A stretch of 64,000 nt of DNA from an uncultured bacterium (GCA_903954065.1 CAJBME010000177.1:17622-81621), one strand, 5' to 3'. Shown: positions 9,131-19,473, numbered from the stretch's first letter. Made by a program: numbers and translations. The notes: generated from the letters alone by a model not told the origin.

Positions 9131-11383
9131 TTATTCACCGGGAACAGCATCGAAGCGGAAAAACTGCTTACCTGGGAAGGCGTTCTGATCGAGTTCGAGA
9201 AGGAGTTCACCGGACGGTGTCCAGACTCCCAGAGTTGTAGATTTTTCTACGGGCAGTCGGAGGGTGACTTTACTGTCGACGGCTTCGATGAGGAGATTGC
9301 CACTGCCGCGGAGATCCTGGATGGTAGCTGCGTTGTAAAGGTTGAAGAGTGATGGATTGGCCACTACGGCGTCTTTTCCTCGTTGTTCGATGTGTGCGAG
9401 TGTGACTCCCAAGCTGTTGGGGGTGCGTGGGTCTAGGCCATAGAGAATGTTGTCGAACTCGCTGCTGTCGTTGATGCCATCGGCATCAGTGTCGCCCATG
9501 GTGGTGGAGGTACCGGAGACGAATTCCCGCCAGTCGTTGAGCCCGTCCAGATCGGTGTCGAGCTCGGTCGAGGTACTGGGCGCGCCCATGGTGAAATTTT
9601 TCGCGTCGGTGGAGCTGATCGGCTGGATCTGCCATTCGCTACCGGAGCGCTGTCTAAAGTAGAATTTGGCATCGACGTGGGTTGGGGTGAAAGTGACGTC
9701 GAGATAGCCGCGGTTGGAGAGGTTGGCGAATTTAAGACCAGTGCTGTAGCCGAGGAAGAGATCGCGGAGGATGGCATCCTGACCTGGGAAATATTTCTCG
9801 ATTCCTGGCGAGGAGATTCCCGGAGTGGCGAGTTCGATGCCAGCGATGGTACCTTGAGGGGCGAGGCCAAGCGCGGTAGGCGAGAGAGTTTTGAGTTGGT
9901 TGGCCCAGGCGTTGTGGGTGTCACCGGCAAAAACGACGAGTTTTTTGTTTAAGGCGGAGGCCGTTTGGAGAATGGTCTCACGTTCTTTACCGTAGCCGTC
10001 CCATGCATCTGAGTTATACGGCAGTGGGAAGGCATTGTCATAGACCGCTTGCTCGGCGGGTGTGAGCGGAATGCCATTGGCGAGCTTAAAAGCGGGAGTG
10101 GCGTATTTCACGACGGTGGCGGGATTGACGGCGTTATTGGCTAGCTCGATAAGCAGTTCGGCGGGCAGGGTCATATTGCCCATGAGGACTTGTTGACCGA
10201 GAACTTGGTAGGTGGCGGAGGAGGCTGACATCTGACCTTGCAGCCAGGCCAGTTGATTGGCGCCGAGCAAATTGCGGTTACCCGAGTACATGGCGGTAAC
10301 GTTGGCAGTGACCATTTCGTTAAAAACGATGCGGCCGAGCGCGGTACTGAAGGCGGTGATACCTGGGACATCCGTGGGACCAGAGGGCGGGGTGAGCGAG
10401 TAGGTGGTGGCGTACTCTGCAGTCAGCGTCGGACTGCTGAGAATCTCCGTGATACGAGCGCCGACTTCTGCTTGGGTGGGAGCGAGATCGAGTTGTTTAT
10501 CGCGCGCGACGAGACGGGTCTCAAGGATATGAAGCGCGAGCAAGTCACCGAACTCGTAGGTGGTGTAGGCTTGCTTGCGGTCGCCACTGAGCGGTTCACG
10601 CACGGGATTCCACTCGTAGTAAGCTTGGAGGGCGGCGGCGACGCGATCATTCCAGGTGCCTTCGGTCGCGGAGGTGTGATTTTCTGCGCCGGTGGCGTAC
10701 GCGTCGTTGGCTGTTTCGTGATCGTCCCAGATGCAGATGAGCGGAGCGGAGGCTCGGGCAGATTGCAAGCTGGGCTGGCGGTTATACTGGGCGTGGCGCT
10801 GACGGTAATCCTTCAGGGTGAGACATTCATTATCTGGTTCGAAGCCGAAGCGGGCAGAATTGTCCTCGGCTTGCACGAAGCCGCCTTTGCCGTATTCGTA
10901 GATGTAATCGCCAACGTGGATAAGAGCATCGTAATCACCGACGTGGGCAGCCTTGGCATAGCCGTCGAAGTATTCCGCCGTGATATTGGCGCAGCTGAAG
11001 ACGGCAAATCGGGCTTGGCTGGTTGGGCCGGTGGGCAGGGTTTTTGTTTTACCAACGGGGGAGACGATAGGGCTGCCCATGACACTGAAGCGGAAGTAGT
11101 AGGTGGTATTGGCCGTGAGTCCGGAGGGGATGATTTTCACGGTATAGTCTTGAGCTGACTGGGCGCTAGCCGTGCCACTGGCTTGGAGCGTTGCGAAGGT
11201 GGAGGTGGTGGAAAGTTCCCAATTTACAGAAATAGGATTGGCATCCACGGGCGTCACGCGCGTCCAAAGTACGATGGAATCAGCCATTGGAGCGCCTGAA
11301 GCAACGCCATGGGCGAAGGAAGGATCCGCCGCCTCAGCACATGAACATGAGGCAATGAGGAGAGAAGCTATGAGTAATCGCAT
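9131..11383 (-). CDS. Secreted PhoD-type alkaline phosphatase with C-terminal calcium-binding-like (thrombospondin type-3-like) segment
   Basis: FAHGVASGAPMADSIVLWTRVTP...HVGDYIYEYG...IWDDHETANDAY...FAGDTHNAW; C-terminal DTDLDGLNDWREF..GDTDADGINDSSEF. Confidence 0.92.
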   Translation of the reverse strand: MRLLIASLLIASCSCAEAADPSFAHGVASGAPMADSIVLWTRVTPVDANPISVNWELSTTSTFATLQASGTASAQSAQDYTVKIIPSGLTANTTYYFRFSVMGSPIVSPVGKTKTLPTGPTSQARFAVFSCANITAEYFDGYAKAAHVGDYDALIHVGDYIYEYGKGGFVQAEDNSARFGFEPDNECLTLKDYRQRHAQYNRQPSLQSARASAPLICIWDDHETANDAYATGAENHTSATEGTWNDRVAAALQAYYEWNPVREPLSGDRKQAYTTYEFGDLLALHILETRLVARDKQLDLAPTQAEVGARITEILSSPTLTAEYATTYSLTPPSGPTDVPGITAFSTALGRIVFNEMVTANVTAMYSGNRNLLGANQLAWLQGQMSASSATYQVLGQQVLMGNMTLPAELLIELANNAVNPATVVKYATPAFKLANGIPLTPAEQAVYDNAFPLPYNSDAWDGYGKERETILQTASALNKKLVVFAGDTHNAWANQLKTLSPTALGLAPQGTIAGIELATPGISSPGIEKYFPGQDAILRDLFLGYSTGLKFANLSNRGYLDVTFTPTHVDAKFYFRQRSGSEWQIQPISSTDAKNFTMGAPSTSTELDTDLDGLNDWREFVSGTSTTMGDTDADGINDSSEFDNILYGLDPRTPNSLGVTLAHIEQRGKDAVVANPSLFNLYNAATIQDLRGSGNLLIEAVDSKVTLRLPVEKSTTLGVWTPSGELLLELDQNAFPGKQFFRFDAVPGE

Positions 11384-11525
11384 GGTAGTTGATCTTAGAA
11401 TAGGCCCATAACCGCGGGCAAAGTTGGTGTTGTGACAATTCCGGACTATTCGTGCCCAAAAGACGCGGTGCAGGGTGAGGCCCTGCCTGCGGTACGCCTA
11501 GATCAACTGCGGCGCCCTGAATTTT

Positions 11526-11720
11526 TTGGCCCCTCCACTCCCGCAATCAGCCCCGCTCATCTCAAGCTCCTACCAACGAGACACCTCTGAGGACAAAGCC
11601 CAAGCCGGCGAACTGGCGCTCCTCGACTGGGAGATCATGAAAAGAGTCTCAGAGAATCCGGAAAAACCGCGAGCAGTGAGGCGGCTGGCTCTTGAACTTC
11701 TCTTCCAGAAGCAATGGTAA
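11526..11720 (+). CDS. Small hypothetical ORF (64 aa)
   Basis: Only an open frame in a non-coding gap; no family recognised. Confidence 0.25.
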   Translation: MAPPLPQSAPLISSSYQRDTSEDKAQAGELALLDWEIMKRVSENPEKPRAVRRLALELLFQKQW

Positions 11721-11784
11721 CCGTGGAGTTGTCACACTCTGGTTGTCACAGTGTTGGGAGTGGCATTCACTCGTTGATTAGTGG

Positions 11785-11858
<74 letters not shown>

Positions 11859-11946
11859 ACGATGACTGCCGGATGTGAGGATGGCAGCGAGGAGACTAAG
11901 TGTGCATCGGGCTGGGGGCGACGCAAGCCGAAAGATGGTCACTGAC

Positions 11947-13140
11947 TCAGGCCACGGGCGGAGCCGGCGGTGGCAGAGTCATGGTAAACTGGGTGCAAAG
12001 ACCGGGCGTACTGTCGACGGCGACTTGGCCGCCGTGGGCTTCGACGGCGCGGCGCACGATGCTGAGGCCCAGCCCGGTACCTTTGACTTCTTGGCTGTGG
12101 TGTTTTGCGACGCGATAGAACCTTTTGAAGATGAACGGTAAATCGGCGCGAGGAATCCCGACCCCATTATCGCGGACCCACATTTGCACTCCGCCATCGG
12201 GCAAGTGACGCAGCCCGAGGGTGACCACCAAGCCGGGCCGGAGGTTTTCTTTGAGGGCATTTTCGATGAGGTTGAAAAAAACCTGATCCCAATAAAACCG
12301 ATCACCGGCGAGGCGACTACCCACGTTGGCTGGAGGAAACTGCATTTCGGCCCGGGCTTGTTTCTCCTCGAAGACTGGGTGCAGGCGATCGAGCACATCC
12401 TTAACGCATTCCTCGACGGAGAAGGTGGATCTTTTGAGGTCTGCGGCCTCCTCCTCTCCGACTGATTCGAAGCGCGAGATGGTCAGCATGTCCTCGACGA
12501 TGCGAGCTAGGCGGAGGCTGTGTTTTTGCATGGTCAGCAGCGAGCGCTGAACCATGAGGGGGTCATCGATCACGCCTTCGACGAGGTTTTCGAGGTATCC
12601 GTTAATGATGGAGAGCGGGGTCCGCAGTTCATGACTGGCGTTAGCGACAAAGTCTTTGCGAATTTGCTCGGTTTCGCGCTGCTCGGTTTCGTCGCGGATG
12701 AGGATGCGCAGGCCTGAGGCGGGGGGATGGCCGGGCAGCTGAATGGGGGCAGCGGAGACGATGAAGTATTTTTTTTGTTCATTACCGCCCTGATTGACGA
12801 CAATTTGCACGGCCTGTTCCACTGAAGTCTGTTCGCGGTGGGACCGTTCTGCGACATCGGTGAGGCGGTGGTCGGCAAAGACCTCGAACAATCGGCGCCC
12901 TACGGGCTGGAGGGCGGAACGAAAGAGTTCGCGCGCCTCGGCGTTGGCGAAGAGCACGGCCATCTGATGATCCACGACCAGACAGGCGTCGCCCAGCCCC
13001 TCCAGAAGCGAATGCAAAATATCCTCACCCCATAATGCCCCGGATCCAGCCACAGCAGGGAGAGCCGGAGCCGCCGGTCCGGCCCCAGCCACGGCCGAAG
13101 CGGCGGCCCGAGCGGGTTCATTTGGAAATGGTGATTTCAT
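11947..13140 (-). CDS. phoR: PhoR-like sensor histidine kinase (PAS + HisKA + HATPase)
   Basis: FVANASHELRTPLSIINGYLENL (H-box), DNGVGIPRADLPFIFKRFYRV, GTGLGLSIVRR; adjacent to PhoB-like regulator. Confidence 0.88.
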   Translation of the reverse strand: MKSPFPNEPARAAASAVAGAGPAAPALPAVAGSGALWGEDILHSLLEGLGDACLVVDHQMAVLFANAEARELFRSALQPVGRRLFEVFADHRLTDVAERSHREQTSVEQAVQIVVNQGGNEQKKYFIVSAAPIQLPGHPPASGLRILIRDETEQRETEQIRKDFVANASHELRTPLSIINGYLENLVEGVIDDPLMVQRSLLTMQKHSLRLARIVEDMLTISRFESVGEEEAADLKRSTFSVEECVKDVLDRLHPVFEEKQARAEMQFPPANVGSRLAGDRFYWDQVFFNLIENALKENLRPGLVVTLGLRHLPDGGVQMWVRDNGVGIPRADLPFIFKRFYRVAKHHSQEVKGTGLGLSIVRRAVEAHGGQVAVDSTPGLCTQFTMTLPPPAPPVA

Positions 13141-13211
13141 GAATCTCGAGCAAACTCACACGGACAATAGACACAGCCAGACGTCAGAACCAATGCTGCG
13201 GGGAATTCCGT

Positions 13212-13910
13212 TCATTCAACGGTGGCGGCGGGTGCCGCAACAAACCGGTAACCGACCCCGCGGATGGTTTCCACACAGGAGGCGAACTTACCCAATTTTT
13301 CACGCAAGCGTTTGACGTGAGTATCGAGGGTGCGGGTTAGAACGGTATCGGTCTGATACCCCCACACCTCGCGCAACAATTCGTCCCGCGTTTGCGGCTG
13401 CTCCCCGGCCTCGATCAGAAGCCGCAGCAACTTGAATTCGGTCGCAGTCAGATCGACGGGCTGGCCATCGAGGTACAACTTCAGGGTGTTGCGTTCCAAG
13501 CGGAAGCTCCCTTGGCGCAGCACGGAGTCGGCGACGACTTTTTTTGTTCGTTTCAGCAACGCTTGGACGCGCAGGACGAGTTCTTTGGGGGAAAACGGCT
13601 TGGTCACGTAGTCATCGGCACCGAGTTCGAGGCCGGTGATTCGGTCATCAAGTTCACCGCGGGCGGTGAGCATGATGACTGGAATCTGACTGGTGCGGGT
13701 GTCGCCGCGAAGGTCCTTGAAAACCCCGAAACCATCTCGGCCCGGCAGCATCAAGTCCAGAACAATCAAATCTGGCTGGTGCTCCTTGGCCAGAAAAACA
13801 GCCGAGAGCCCGTCCCGAGCCGTCAACACTTTCAAACCCTGCCTCTGCAGGTTAAAAGCAATCAGATCGAGAATGTCGGCTTCGTCATCAACAACGAGAA
13901 CAGTATGCAT
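13212..13910 (-). CDS. phoB: PhoB-like winged-helix response regulator
   Basis: VLVVDDEADILDLI...DLIVLDLMLPGRDG...LGADDYVTKPFSPKELVLRV..LTATEFKLLRLL..RTLDTHVKRLREKLG. Confidence 0.9.
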   Translation of the reverse strand: MHTVLVVDDEADILDLIAFNLQRQGLKVLTARDGLSAVFLAKEHQPDLIVLDLMLPGRDGFGVFKDLRGDTRTSQIPVIMLTARGELDDRITGLELGADDYVTKPFSPKELVLRVQALLKRTKKVVADSVLRQGSFRLERNTLKLYLDGQPVDLTATEFKLLRLLIEAGEQPQTRDELLREVWGYQTDTVLTRTLDTHVKRLREKLGKFASCVETIRGVGYRFVAAPAATVE

Positions 13911-14129
13911 GCAGGTTTATGGTGACCAGACATACAACCACAATCCCGTCGCGATGAAAGCGTTTAGCGTGACGAATATGACACTCTGAGAAGAGGCCGC
14001 AGGCGGGAGGCCGGCAGGAGGGAAGGCAGGTGGGCAAGCAAAGGCAGACCAGTCTGGGTGAATCGGGCTAGGCCGGGCCTGCGACAGCCGCGTGCGACGG
14101 ACTTTTGACGGCAGCGGCTCGCGCGTTTT

Positions 14130-14639
14130 TTACAACTGATCGCGCAGGGCGACCAGATCCGGATCGGTCCGGGCATTTTCGAGGTATTCGGCGTCCAGTT
14201 CAAACGACCGGCGCAGGGCGGCCATGGAGTCGTGGAGTTTGCCTAACTGGGCGAGGTAGCAGGCGGTATTGTAGTGAAACAGGGCTACTGTGCGCAACGC
14301 CCGGGGCCCGGAGACGAGGCGTTCGAGCGCCTCGCGGGTGCGACCGAGTTCATGGAGGCAGAACGAGGCCTGGAGCCAGCCGGCTGGCTGATCGGGGTGG
14401 AGCCGCTGCAAGCGCAAGGCCAGGGCCAGCCCCTCGATCCAGCGTTTTTCGATGAGGAGGATCATCAATTCGGTTTCGATCAGGCTACTCAGGTGACCGA
14501 GCGGCTTGCGCAGGGGGGCGATTTCCTCCCAGGCCAGCGAGGGCAGTCCGAGCTCGCAATACCCCTGAGCCGCTTCCAGGCGGCGGCGCACGGACGAGCT
14601 GTCGGGTTGAAATGGGGTGGCGGGATCCGGGGCTGACAT
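14130..14639 (-). CDS. TPR-like hypothetical protein
   Basis: Helical repeat-like sequence ...HYNTACYLAQLGKLHDSMAALRRSFELDAEYLENARTDPDLVALRDQL. Confidence 0.7.
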   Translation of the reverse strand: MSAPDPATPFQPDSSSVRRRLEAAQGYCELGLPSLAWEEIAPLRKPLGHLSSLIETELMILLIEKRWIEGLALALRLQRLHPDQPAGWLQASFCLHELGRTREALERLVSGPRALRTVALFHYNTACYLAQLGKLHDSMAALRRSFELDAEYLENARTDPDLVALRDQL

Positions 14640-14800
14640 AAAAATGCTGCCAACGGCGTGGCGTAGAGTGACCCTTCGCGCAACCAGCAAACGCCGTGCC
14701 GGGAAGCAAAGATGGATACGGATGCTACTTTCATGTGTTCATCCTGTGCTATTCTTCAGCGGCGACAGCCGTCGTTTTTTTGATTTGCACCCATCGGCCC

Positions 14801-15721
14801 ATGATCAACTCCCCCACCCCCACTCACGCGTTTGTTCTTGGCGCCGGTCTGGGCACGCGGCTGCGCCCGCTCACCGCGCGGCGGCCCAAGCCGCTCATCC
14901 CCGTCTGGAACCGGCCGCTGATCACGCACGCCTTTGATCATTTGCTCGGGATGGGCGTCGAGCAATTCCTCGTCAATACCCACTGGCATCCAGAAGTCTA
15001 TGATGACGCTTTCCCCGAAAAGACGTGGCGCGGCCGCCCGTTGACCCTGTGCCATGAACCCGTGCTGCTAGAAACAGCCGGCGGTATCGCCAACATCGCC
15101 AGCCTCCTCCCCGCCCACCAGTCGTTCTGGGTCTATAATGGCGACATCCTCTCGACCCTGAATCTCCAACCCGCTCTGGACCACCATGCGGCCAGCGACG
15201 ACCTCGCCACCCTGATCCTGCGCTCGAATGGAGCAGAAAAAGTCGTCGCCTTCGACCCCGCCAGCCAACGCATCCGGGATCTTCGCAACCTGCTGGAAAC
15301 CGGGCTCCCAGCCACCCACCAATTCACCGGTCTTTATCTGTGCCGTCCCGGATTCCTTGATTTCCTCACTCCCGGCAAGATTGAATCCAGCCGGACGACG
15401 TTTCTCGACATCATTCGCCAAACGGGCCGTGTCGGCGGGGTCGTCTGCGATGATGGATGGTGGCTCGACCTTGGCGATCGCGCGTCGTATCTGGCCGCGC
15501 ACCGGCTGCTGACGCCACCCGGACCCGGCACCACCCGGCCAGGAGTGACCCTGACCGGAGCCTGCGCTCTAGCCCCGGAAGCGACCATCGAGCCCGGGGC
15601 CATGCTGGAAGACTGTGTCGTCTGGCCTGGGGCCCGCGTGGCGGCCGACGCCCGCCTGACTCGCTGCGTGGTGCGCGATGGCGAAACAGCGGCCGGCGTG
15701 GCGGTCGATCAGGATTTTTAA
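14801..15721 (+). CDS. Nucleotidyltransferase (sugar-1-phosphate nucleotidylyltransferase, MurU-like)
   Basis: AFVLGAGLGTRLRPLTARRPKPLIPVWNRPLITHAFDHLL...; NTP_transferase signature; C-terminal left-handed beta-helix-like tail. Confidence 0.88.
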   Translation: MINSPTPTHAFVLGAGLGTRLRPLTARRPKPLIPVWNRPLITHAFDHLLGMGVEQFLVNTHWHPEVYDDAFPEKTWRGRPLTLCHEPVLLETAGGIANIASLLPAHQSFWVYNGDILSTLNLQPALDHHAASDDLATLILRSNGAEKVVAFDPASQRIRDLRNLLETGLPATHQFTGLYLCRPGFLDFLTPGKIESSRTTFLDIIRQTGRVGGVVCDDGWWLDLGDRASYLAAHRLLTPPGPGTTRPGVTLTGACALAPEATIEPGAMLEDCVVWPGARVAADARLTRCVVRDGETAAGVAVDQDF

Positions 15722-15784
15722 ATTCGTCCCGGCGGCCGGGGGCGAGGAGCAGACGAAGGATACTCCGGGGACGCAGGCGGGCTC

Positions 15785-16477
15785 TTAAGCGCAGGCTGTT
15801 TTTTTGATCGCCTGGCAGATGAGTTTCAGGGAGGCTTCGAGGTCGCCGGTGGCGGTCTTGAATTGATCGGCGTCGATGGTGAGCGGGGCTCCGAGGACGA
15901 CGAGAGGTGCGCCGAGGACGGGGCAGGCGATGGCTTGTTCGAGGGACAACCCACCCACAGCCTGCACGGGGATGGAGACGGCGCGCACGACTTCTCTCAG
16001 CTGATCGAGGGGGCTAGGCATGGGTTCGCCGCGCGCGGCGATGCCGCGACGTTCATCATAACCGATGTGGTGCACGATGAAGTCACAGCCCAGATCTTCC
16101 AGCCATCTTGCGCCCCCCACCATGTCGGGGCACACCATGTTGTCGCCCATCACTTTAACACCAAAATCACGGCCGGCTTGGACCACGCATTTGACAGTTT
16201 CTTCATGCGCCCGGGCCATAACCACGACGTGAGTGGCACCTGCTTTAGCCATCATTTCCGCCTCGAGATAACCGCCGTCCATCGTTTTTAGATCGGCGAC
16301 GATCGGGACCCCGGGAAACGCCTTCCGCAGTGCCCGGACGCCGTGCAATCCTTCAGCCAGAATGAGGGGCGTGCCGGCTTCTAGCCAATCTACTCCTGCC
16401 CGCAGCGCCATGGCAGCCGTTTCCAGCGCTTCATCAATATTGGTGAGATCGAGGGAAATTTGGACAATGGGGGACAT
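15785..16477 (-). CDS. 3-hexulose-6-phosphate synthase / 3-keto-L-gulonate-6-phosphate decarboxylase family (OMPDC superfamily)
   Basis: VQISLDLTNIDEALETAAMALRAGVDWLEAGTPLILAEGLHGVRALRKAFPGVPIVADLKTMDGGYLEAEMMAKAGATHVVVMA. Confidence 0.9.
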   Translation of the reverse strand: MSPIVQISLDLTNIDEALETAAMALRAGVDWLEAGTPLILAEGLHGVRALRKAFPGVPIVADLKTMDGGYLEAEMMAKAGATHVVVMARAHEETVKCVVQAGRDFGVKVMGDNMVCPDMVGGARWLEDLGCDFIVHHIGYDERRGIAARGEPMPSPLDQLREVVRAVSIPVQAVGGLSLEQAIACPVLGAPLVVLGAPLTIDADQFKTATGDLEASLKLICQAIKKTACA

Positions 16478-16534
16478 GCAGTGAGCGTGGAGCGGCGGAG
16501 AGTGGGAAGCGGGTGGCGGCCGGCCGCCGGGGGA

Positions 16535-17560
16535 TCAAGCCCAGCCGTGAGCGGCGCGGACTTTCAGCATGGCGGCGAGGATTGTATTCCAAGTGGATTG
16601 TTCCTCGAGCATGGCATTGGGGAACATGCAGCCGTCCCAGCAGATATGTTTGATTCCGCGATCGGCGGCTCCTTGGAGCCAGTGACCGGAGGCGCTGGTG
16701 ATGTCCAGTTTGCCATTCGCATCGTCGGCCGGGCAATGGCGTCCGGTTTTGTCGTGACTGCCGGTGCCATGCACGGAGCCGTCATTTTGAGCAACGTGGA
16801 AATCGATGGTCCACGGCCGCAGTGCGGCGGTCAGCGTGGTATAGGCGGCCTCGAACTCAGCGGGGGAATATCCTTCGTGGAGCAAGGCATGTTCGGGGGC
16901 GTTGCAGCCGAGCAGGTAGAGGTAGGTATGCGCCAAGTCTGCTTGAAAGCCGACTGTTTCCGGCATGCCGACTTCTTCCAGCGTGTTGAGCATGGCTTTC
17001 CATGAATGCATACCGCCCCAGCAGATCTCGCCCTCGGCGGCCAGGCGTTCGCCATGATCTTGGGCTACTTTGGCGGCCTCGCGAAAAGTCTGGGCGATTT
17101 TTTTGGTATTGCCCACAGGATCTTCGGCCCACGGAGCCACGCCAGTGGCTGAATCAATGCGGATGACGCCGTACTGCCGAACCCCATGCTCTCGGAGGAC
17201 TTTGCCGATGCGGCAGGCTTTTTCGACCGCGAGCACAAAATTTTTGCGATCCTCCTCGCTTCCCATTGCGCTGCCGCCGACGGTTCCCGGCCAGACTGGA
17301 GCCACGAGTGATCCGACGGCTAGGCCATGGCCAGCGATGGTATCAGCGATGGTGCGGATAGCGTCATCGGAGGCATCCGGATCGATGTGGGGATGGAAGA
17401 GGAACAAATCCACACCCTCGAATTTCTGACCATCCACCGACGCCTTAGCCGTCAGTTCGAGCATACGGTCGAGGCTGATGGGCGGGTGATCCGTGCCGGG
17501 CTCCTTGCCGACGAGACCGGGCCACATGGCGTTGTGCAGTTTGGGGTAGGTATGGGACAT
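16535..17560 (-). CDS. Sugar phosphate isomerase/epimerase (TIM barrel)
   Basis: [40 protein letters not shown]...[16 protein letters not shown]...[12 protein letters not shown]. Confidence 0.82.
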   Translation of the reverse strand: MSHTYPKLHNAMWPGLVGKEPGTDHPPISLDRMLELTAKASVDGQKFEGVDLFLFHPHIDPDASDDAIRTIADTIAGHGLAVGSLVAPVWPGTVGGSAMGSEEDRKNFVLAVEKACRIGKVLREHGVRQYGVIRIDSATGVAPWAEDPVGNTKKIAQTFREAAKVAQDHGERLAAEGEICWGGMHSWKAMLNTLEEVGMPETVGFQADLAHTYLYLLGCNAPEHALLHEGYSPAEFEAAYTTLTAALRPWTIDFHVAQNDGSVHGTGSHDKTGRHCPADDANGKLDITSASGHWLQGAADRGIKHICWDGCMFPNAMLEEQSTWNTILAAMLKVRAAHGWA

Positions 17561-17702
17561 GGCGGGAATTGGTGGGGTTCGGGGTGCGAAATAATGACGC
17601 TTCTGGGATCAGCGATGCCGGAGGAGAATTTTTACCCTCCGGTGGCGGTGATGGCAAGCTGGAGAACGCGGAGGCGTCCATCTGGTGTCAGGCCACTGGC
17701 TG

Positions 17703-17720
17703 GGGCCGGCACACCGGCCC
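17703..17720 (-). terminator. Possible hairpin downstream of korB
   Basis: GGGCCGG-CACA-CCGGCCC perfect 7-bp stem in the korB-isomerase gap; no T-tract, so terminator role uncertain. Confidence 0.3.
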
Positions 17721-17737
17721 GCCGCCGGGCAGAAGGC

Positions 17738-18679
17738 CTAGCGCATGGCCTCAAACCGTTTCCGTAGCAGATCTTTCTGGCTGGCTCCGCCCAATTTGGC
17801 CTGGGTTTCGGCAATATAATTGCGTTCCATGGCATTTTTGGTCGGCCGGGTCTCTTGGTAGAAAACCCCGTATTTACCTGGAGCAGGCAGGTCCGCCAGG
17901 GCCCATGCAGCCACATCACTGGAAGTATCGTGCTGGGTCTCATCGATCGTCTCGAAAACCCCGCCCTTGCGCGGAACAGCGTCATCAAAGGCACCAGGAT
18001 AAAACATGGTGCACTCGCTCATGCATTCGACCACGGAAAAACCATCATGCAAAATGGCACGTTCGAACATCTGATTCATGTGCGCGACCTGTGCGGCGTG
18101 CGTACGAGCGACGAAACTCGCCCCGGTGGCGAGCAATTGTTTCATCGGATTGATGGGGCGGTCGAAGCTCCCTTGAGGGTCGGTCTTCGATTTACGGCCG
18201 ACTGGAGAGGTGGGGCTCGTCTGGTTTTTAGTCAGGCCGTAGACGAAATTATCCATCACAACATAGGTCAGGCGGATATTTTTCCGGGCGGCGTGGTTGA
18301 GGTGGTTGCCACCGATGGAGAATCCGTCGCCATCGCCACCGAAGGCGAAGACGTGCAGATCGGGGCGACTCAGCGAGATACCGGTAGCCAGCGGCAAGGC
18401 GCGGCCGTGAATGAAGTGGATACCGTGACTATTGACGAAATAGGGGAAGCGCGAGGAGCACCCGATACCTGCCACGCAGACGATTTTTTCGTGAGGCAAC
18501 TGCAGCTTTTCCAGCACCTTATAAAAACTGGCGAGCACGGCAAAATCACCGCATCCAGGACACCATGTCGGGTGGTCGGCGGTCAGGATTTTCTTCGTGA
18601 GGCGCGGCTCAACGGACTCAGGAGAAGCGGCGGACGGGGTGAGCGTGGTCGCAGAAGCAACCGGGGCGGCGGCGGACAT
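17738..18679 (-). CDS. korB: 2-oxoacid:ferredoxin oxidoreductase, beta subunit
   Basis: TADHPTWCPGCGDFAVLASFYKVLEKL...GIGCSSRFPYFVNSHGIHFIHGRALPLATGI...FGGDGDGFSIGGNHLNHAARKN..LTYVVMDNFVYGLTKNQTSPTS. Confidence 0.95.
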   Translation of the reverse strand: MSAAAPVASATTLTPSAASPESVEPRLTKKILTADHPTWCPGCGDFAVLASFYKVLEKLQLPHEKIVCVAGIGCSSRFPYFVNSHGIHFIHGRALPLATGISLSRPDLHVFAFGGDGDGFSIGGNHLNHAARKNIRLTYVVMDNFVYGLTKNQTSPTSPVGRKSKTDPQGSFDRPINPMKQLLATGASFVARTHAAQVAHMNQMFERAILHDGFSVVECMSECTMFYPGAFDDAVPRKGGVFETIDETQHDTSSDVAAWALADLPAPGKYGVFYQETRPTKNAMERNYIAETQAKLGGASQKDLLRKRFEAMR

Positions 18680-18834
18680 GGCGGGGATTGGTCGGGAATG
18701 GGGTTGCCGAAATAAGCAGACAAATTCATCTTGGCGAAGAGAAAATCGTGGTTTCCTCGTGATTCAGGGCGGGTGGCGGTCGCGGCGCCCGATCGGCGCA
18801 TCCTTTTGGTGGAATCGCACGTTTAGATGTACAG

Positions 18835-19473
18835 ATGATTCCGTTCCTTGATCTGGCCCGGCCGTGGATTCTGCTGGTCATCAGCGGGGCGGTCGTCATG
18901 CTGTCATCATGCGCCGGACCCGCGGCCGGTCCACAGCATCCCGCCACCACGCCCCCACCCGTTACCCGCATGCCCGAATCCCCACTGCGTACGGTCCCGA
19001 TAGTCGATCTGCCACGCTTCATGGGCGACTGGAGAGTGATCGCCAACATTCCGTACTTCGCTGAAAAAAATACCGTGGATTCGGTCGAAAGCTACGCCCT
19101 GCGGCCCGATGGAACGATTGCCAACTGGTTCGTTTACAAGAAACATTCATTCGACGCCGAGCAGAAGCGATTCGATTTCACCGCTGAGGTGGTGAACAAA
19201 GAAACCAACGCCGAATGGCGTGTGCGTTTTCTTCCGTTTCTGAAGGTGGCCTATCTGATCATTGATTTGGATCCTGAGTACCGATGGACGGTCATTGGCC
19301 ATCCTTCACGGCGTTACGGATGGATCATGGCCCGTGAGCGCACGCTACCGGACGACATTTATGCCGGCATTTTGGAGCGTCTGGCAGGCCAGGGGTATGA
19401 TCCAACGCGTTTTGTGCGGGTGCCCCAACTTCGCGAGCAGGTTCCTGCGGTTGGCGGGACGGTCCGGCCCTGA
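18835..19473 (+). CDS. Lipocalin-family lipoprotein (Blc-like)
   Basis: Lipobox-like VVMLSSC; VDLPRFMGDWRVIANIPYFAEKN..VESYALRPDGTIANWFVYKK..YRWTVIGHPSRRYGWIMARE. Confidence 0.9.
   Translation: MIPFLDLARPWILLVISGAVVMLSSCAGPAAGPQHPATTPPPVTRMPESPLRTVPIVDLPRFMGDWRVIANIPYFAEKNTVDSVESYALRPDGTIANWFVYKKHSFDAEQKRFDFTAEVVNKETNAEWRVRFLPFLKVAYLIIDLDPEYRWTVIGHPSRRYGWIMARERTLPDDIYAGILERLAGQGYDPTRFVRVPQLREQVPAVGGTVRP

Noticed and set aside
10238-11158. 306-aa plus-strand ORF
   Set aside because: Antisense shadow of the PhoD-type phosphatase.
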